From assembly GCA_900545905.1 (NCBI GenBank), contig URBA01000052.1, positions 1 to 8,083 of the forward strand: 8,083 nucleotides of DNA, written 5' to 3'. Both the position numbers and the translations under genes were made by a program. Below, one piece after another: positions 5,441-8,083 of this stretch; position 1 is the stretch's first letter, and every line of letters starts with the position of its first letter. The stretch is from an uncultured Collinsella sp. GTDB lineage: Bacteria; Actinomycetota; Coriobacteriia; Coriobacteriales; Coriobacteriaceae. The notes beneath the pieces were generated by a model that had not been told where the DNA came from, made no database searches, and was given only the letters and a program-made list of their open reading frames with translations.

Positions 5441-7165
5441 CTACGATCGCAGTGTAATTTTATCGCGCAGTGACTTGAGGTCTTCGGTGACGGTGCGGTC
5501 TTCCTGGATCATCTTCTGGACCTTTTTGTAGCTCGTGCTGACGGTCGAGTGGTTGCGGTTGCCAAATTCGGCGCCCACCGCCGTGGTCGTCATCTCGCAC
5601 ATCTCGATGGCCAGGTAGATAGCGATATGGCGTGCTTTGGCGATATTGGCGTTGCGACGCGGGCCGATGAGCTCCTCGTGCGTCACGCCGTACTGCTCTT
5701 CGATGACGGACTGAACCGTCTGGACGTTGATCTTTTTGGCCGATGTGTCGAAGTACTGGCTGGCGATGGCGTCGATATCGTCAAAGGTGAGCTCCCCGCC
5801 CTCGCGCTCGCGGTCGCCCGCCTCGCCGGCGCAGCGCTCGCAGAAGCTCTCGAGTTCGCGGATGTTGGTGCCCGAGACCTCGGCCATGTGTTTAAAGTGC
5901 TCGTCGGTCAGGTGCCCGCCGTCGCCCCCATAGGCCGCCAGCAGCGAGTCGTCGCCTGCCTCGGGGGCGGCGACGATGGTGTTCTCGTAATAGCGCTGCA
6001 AGATCTTGTATTTCATCTCGTAGCTGGGCTCTGCAACCAGGCAGAGCATGCCGGCGTTGAAGCGGCTGGTCAGACGCTCGTCCATGCTTAGGTCCTTGGG
6101 GGCGCGGTCTGCCGCGATGACGACCTTCTTGTTGTTGCGGATGAACTCGTCCATGAGCTGGAAAAAGTAGTCCACGCTCGCGCGCTTGCCGATGATGTTT
6201 TGGATGTCATCGATGATGAGCACGTCCACGCCGTGGTACGCCTGCATGATGGGAGCGTTGCTCTTCTTTTGACGGTCGAACTCGGTCATCAGGTCGTCCA
6301 GATATGCCTGGGAGTTGGCATACTTGACCTTGATCTCGGGCGACTTCTCGGCGAGCTCGTTTTTGATGGCAAGCAGCAGGTGCGTCTTGCCCAGGCCCGA
6401 TTTGCCGTAGATGAACAGTGATGTGCACGTGCCACGCTCGTCCGCGAGGGCGGCAAACTTGAGTGCCGAGCGATAGGCATGGCTGTTCTCGGGGCCGTAG
6501 ACAAAGTTCTCAAAGGTAAATTTTGAGTTCGCGGCGAGCGGGGCTCCATCCGCATTCTGCTCGGCCGGTACGGTCGGTGCCGGCATGGGTGAAGCGGGGG
6601 TCGCAGCTTGCGTGGACTTAGTCGGCGCTCCGCCCTTCATCTGGTTCATCATGCGACGAAAATCGTCGGCCGAGAGCGTGTTTTTGATTGCAATGCCCGA
6701 ATCCGCGCCCGCCGCTGCGTCGTGAGCGATGGGCATGTGCGTGACGGGCGCGTTCGTTGGCGTCGCCGCCGCGGTCGGCAACGGTGCCATGGTTTCACGG
6801 GAAACATCGTTGTGCTGGTGCTCGACCGTCGACGCGTCGCCTGCGGAGGCCGGCACCGCCGGGGAAGCAGCGGGAGCCGTGGCGGGCGCCGTGGCGGCAG
6901 CGGATTCCGTCGCGGCACCTTGCGGTGCCACGATGTCGAGCGCGATCGGTGCAAAGGCGATTTCTTCCAGATAGGCCTCAATAGTCGGCTGATGCTTTTT
7001 GAGCTGCGCGATGGCAAAGCGCGAGGGGGCCTCGATCGTGAGCGTATCTTCGGTCAGGCTTATGGCGCGCGATTGCCCCAGCATGTTGATGAGGCGTGCA
7101 TCTTGGCCGTCGCGCTGGCAAAAGGCGATGGCATCCCCCAGGATGATGCTTGCTTCCTCGTCCAC
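5441..7165 (-). CDS. dnaA: Chromosomal replication initiator protein DnaA
   Basis: 574 aa, long for DnaA (often about 450). Domain I (about 1-80) is divergent. Domain II (about 81-212) is Ala/Pro/Thr-rich and probably disordered, with one helix-prone island (IKNTLSADDFRRMMNQMKGG, about 160-179). Domain III opens FTFENFVYGPEN and has Walker A GKSGLGKT (254-261), Walker B VLIIDD (315-320), sensor 1 VVIAADRAPKDL, the arginine-finger segment ERLTSRF (Arg369) and sensor 2 GTNIREL (Arg436), so ATP-dependent assembly looks intact. Domain IV (about 478-574) keeps RRNANIAKARHIAIYLA, but the usual RDHTTV recognition motif is RNHSTV (537-542). Start: GTG 7163-7165 with GGGAGAG five bases upstream. The gene follows the preceding ATPase/wHTH gene by only 15 bp. 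It binds the adjacent oriC. Confidence 0.96.
   Translation of the reverse strand: MDEEASIILGDAIAFCQRDGQDARLINMLGQSRAISLTEDTLTIEAPSRFAIAQLKKHQPTIEAYLEEIAFAPIALDIVAPQGAATESAAATAPATAPAASPAVPASAGDASTVEHQHNDVSRETMAPLPTAAATPTNAPVTHMPIAHDAAAGADSGIAIKNTLSADDFRRMMNQMKGGAPTKSTQAATPASPMPAPTVPAEQNADGAPLAANSKFTFENFVYGPENSHAYRSALKFAALADERGTCTSLFIYGKSGLGKTHLLLAIKNELAEKSPEIKVKYANSQAYLDDLMTEFDRQKKSNAPIMQAYHGVDVLIIDDIQNIIGKRASVDYFFQLMDEFIRNNKKVVIAADRAPKDLSMDERLTSRFNAGMLCLVAEPSYEMKYKILQRYYENTIVAAPEAGDDSLLAAYGGDGGHLTDEHFKHMAEVSGTNIRELESFCERCAGEAGDREREGGELTFDDIDAIASQYFDTSAKKINVQTVQSVIEEQYGVTHEELIGPRRNANIAKARHIAIYLAIEMCEMTTTAVGAEFGNRNHSTVSTSYKKVQKMIQEDRTVTEDLKSLRDKITLRS
6791..6806. promoter_or_regulatory. parS-like ParB binding site inside dnaA
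   Basis: The plus strand contains GTTTCACGGGAAAC (6792-6805), which differs from the 14-bp parS core GTTTCACGTGAAAC at one position. Over the 16-bp consensus TGTTTCACGTGAAACA it matches 14 of 16. The codons encode Val-Ser-Arg-Glu-Thr (about residues 121-125) in the disordered DnaA linker, where protein constraint is low. It lies about 1.4 kb from the putative oriC, as expected for origin-proximal parS sites. No second site of this quality is seen in the window. Confidence 0.6.
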
Positions 7166-7180
7166 TGTCTCTCCCGTTCT

Positions 7181-8083
7181 TTAGCTCTGAGCTCGCACGC
7201 GAGCGGCGCCGAGTTCGGTCAGATGGTATTTCTGGCCATGCTTGATGACCAAGCCGGCCTGCGCCAAGTCATTGAGCGTGCGTGACCAAGTGGGGGCCGA
7301 GTTTCCAAACGCCCTCGCCAGATCGGTTGCACCGCACGCTTGATTTTGCGCCAGATAGCCCAGCGCGGCGTTGCCGCGATCGCTTACGAACACGTCCGGT
7401 TGTGGCTGCGCATGCTGATTTGCTGCATTAGGATACATCATTTGAGCTGCTGGTTGTTGAGAACTCTGCATCGGTGGCATTTGCTGTTGAAAACTTTGAG
7501 GCCACTGTTGGTAAGGCTGCGGAGGCATCTGCTGGGCCCAGGGGTTGTACTGCTGCTGCGGCATCTGCTGGTACGGCTGCTGATATCCCTGCTGGTACTG
7601 CTGCGGGAACTGCTGGCCATACCCCAGTGGCGGCATCTGCTGATATGGATATCCCTGTTGGTACGGCTGATAGCCCATTTGCTGGCCGCCCGGTGCCCCC
7701 GCCGCCTGCTGCATTGCTGCTGCATCCTGATCCGCCAGCGGCATGGCCTCTGGCACGTTTGGCGGCATCGACATCGATGCCGCCTGGGGCTCTTGTACAG
7801 GAAGCATTCCGGGCTGCTGCATCTGTCCCACGGGGGGCTGCATCTGTTGCGTTGCCATGGGCTGCTGCGCAAAAGCTCCCGGCAGGGGATATGCGGGCTG
7901 CTCCGTCTCGGGCCGCACGGCAGCACCGCGTCCGCCGGCACGCTCTATTTCCTGCACGCGTTTAGGGTCCAGGCTTACCGTAACCACGGTGCCGTTGCCC
8001 ATGTTGTCCTCGATGGATACGGCACCGCCGGCGTTTTCCAAATACTCCTGCACCATGGGAAACCCTGCTCCGGTTCCACGGAT
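7181..8083 (-). CDS. GHKL ATPase / Gln-rich linker / winged-helix protein, C-terminal part (5' end outside the window)
   Basis: 300 codons are visible, and the reading frame is open through the window edge. An ATG at 8054-8056 is internal: the nine upstream codons (IRGTGAGFP) complete the G2 glycine motif of a histidine-kinase-type ATP-binding fold, continuing MVQEYLENAGGAVSIEDNMGNGTVVTVSLD. After a charged hinge comes a Gln/Pro/Tyr/Met-rich segment (7400-7900, about 167 residues). The last 66 residues form a winged helix (GNAALGYLAQNQ...ATDLARAFGNSAPTWSRTLNDLAQAGLVIKHG...YHLTELGAARV split by turns), MarR/ArsR-like in layout. Whether the N-terminal part is a full sensor kinase, an anti-sigma-type kinase or a stand-alone ATPase cannot be seen. 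The TAA stop is 15 bp before the dnaA GTG, so the gene probably heads or shares the dnaA operon. I do not recognise a named family; a role in regulating dnaA or the origin is inferred from position only. Confidence 0.85.
   Translation of the reverse strand: MRGTGAGFPMVQEYLENAGGAVSIEDNMGNGTVVTVSLDPKRVQEIERAGGRGAAVRPETEQPAYPLPGAFAQQPMATQQMQPPVGQMQQPGMLPVQEPQAASMSMPPNVPEAMPLADQDAAAMQQAAGAPGGQQMGYQPYQQGYPYQQMPPLGYGQQFPQQYQQGYQQPYQQMPQQQYNPWAQQMPPQPYQQWPQSFQQQMPPMQSSQQPAAQMMYPNAANQHAQPQPDVFVSDRGNAALGYLAQNQACGATDLARAFGNSAPTWSRTLNDLAQAGLVIKHGQKYHLTELGAARVRAQS
7400..7900 (-). repeat. Region encoding a Gln/Pro/Tyr-rich, prion-like low-complexity segment with degenerate repeats
   Basis: The codons here encode recurring short units such as PYQQGY, YQQPYQQM and QQMPP, which appear as repeated CTGCTGGTA-like blocks on the plus strand, densest at about 7440-7690. 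Charged residues are almost absent. Composition rich in Q, P, Y, M and G is typical of intrinsically disordered, condensation-prone segments. It links the ATPase fold to the winged helix, and its repeat number may vary between strains. Confidence 0.7.

Noticed and set aside
3232..5457. 741-codon open frame on the plus strand across recF, dnaN and the oriC gap
   Set aside because: It is antisense to two well-supported genes, shows no domain pattern, and its C-terminal part translates the AT-rich origin DNA. It is a product of GC-rich codon bias.
6608..7285. Arg/Gly-rich plus-strand open frame opposite the dnaA linker
   Set aside because: The repetitive Arg/Gly composition is what reversed Ala/Pro codons give. 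No ribosome binding site or homology pattern is visible.
7440..7690. CRISPR array or tandem satellite suggested by repeated CTGCTGGTA-like blocks
   Set aside because: The units are irregular in length and stay in one reading frame encoding YQQ/QQMPP; they are protein-coding low-complexity repeats, not a spacer array.
7474..7965. Ala/Pro-rich plus-strand open frame opposite the Gln-rich linker
   Set aside because: It is the low-complexity complement of the CAG/CAA-rich coding repeats; the minus-strand frame has folded domains on both sides.
8054..8056. ATG as the true start of the ATPase/wHTH gene
   Set aside because: The nine codons upstream (IRGTGAGFP) are in frame and complete the ATP-binding glycine motif, so the ATG is internal and the gene extends beyond the window.

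Overview
The window is the replication-origin neighbourhood of a GC-rich bacterial chromosome. All genes lie on the minus strand. Read in the direction of transcription, from high to low coordinates, the order is: the 3' part of an ATPase/winged-helix gene, dnaA, a 238-bp gap, dnaN, recF, dciA (DUF721), an intrinsic terminator, gyrB, a 177-bp gap, and the 5' end of what is probably gyrA. This order, with a DUF721 gene between recF and gyrB, is typical of Actinomycetota. Protein features (a divergent DnaA with a long Ala/Pro linker, moderately high GC, a wHTH gene in front of dnaA) fit the Coriobacteriia, and a Collinsella-like gut organism is my best guess. That placement is inference from memory, not a database result.

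Region by region. 7181-8083 is the C-terminal 300 codons of a gene running in from outside the window: the end of a GHKL (histidine-kinase-type) ATPase fold, about 170 residues of Gln/Pro/Tyr/Met-rich low-complexity sequence, and a winged-helix DNA-binding domain. Only 15 bp separate it from dnaA, so the two are probably co-transcribed. dnaA (5441-7165) has a long disordered domain II, and a near-match to the ParB-binding site parS sits inside that part of the gene. The dnaA-dnaN gap (5203-5440) has the expected parts of oriC: a cluster of DnaA-box-like TTTTNNNCR sequences, a run of five DnaA-trio triplets, and an 85% AT stretch next to dnaN. dnaN, recF and dciA are tightly packed, with 9 bp between the first pair and a 14-bp overlap between the second, and end at a clean rho-independent terminator (2377-2406). 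gyrB follows as a separate unit. The gyrB-gyrA gap holds a 107-nt near-perfect hairpin that starts on the gyrB stop codon.

Together the genes cover initiation (DnaA, oriC), helicase loading (DciA), processivity (DnaN), gap repair (RecF) and supercoil control (GyrB/GyrA). The parS-like site would tie segregation to the same place. The coding content is mostly ordinary housekeeping. The points worth a second look are the ATPase/low-complexity/wHTH protein leading into dnaA, the parS-like site inside dnaA, the trio/box architecture together with a changed DnaA recognition motif, and the long gyrB-gyrA hairpin.
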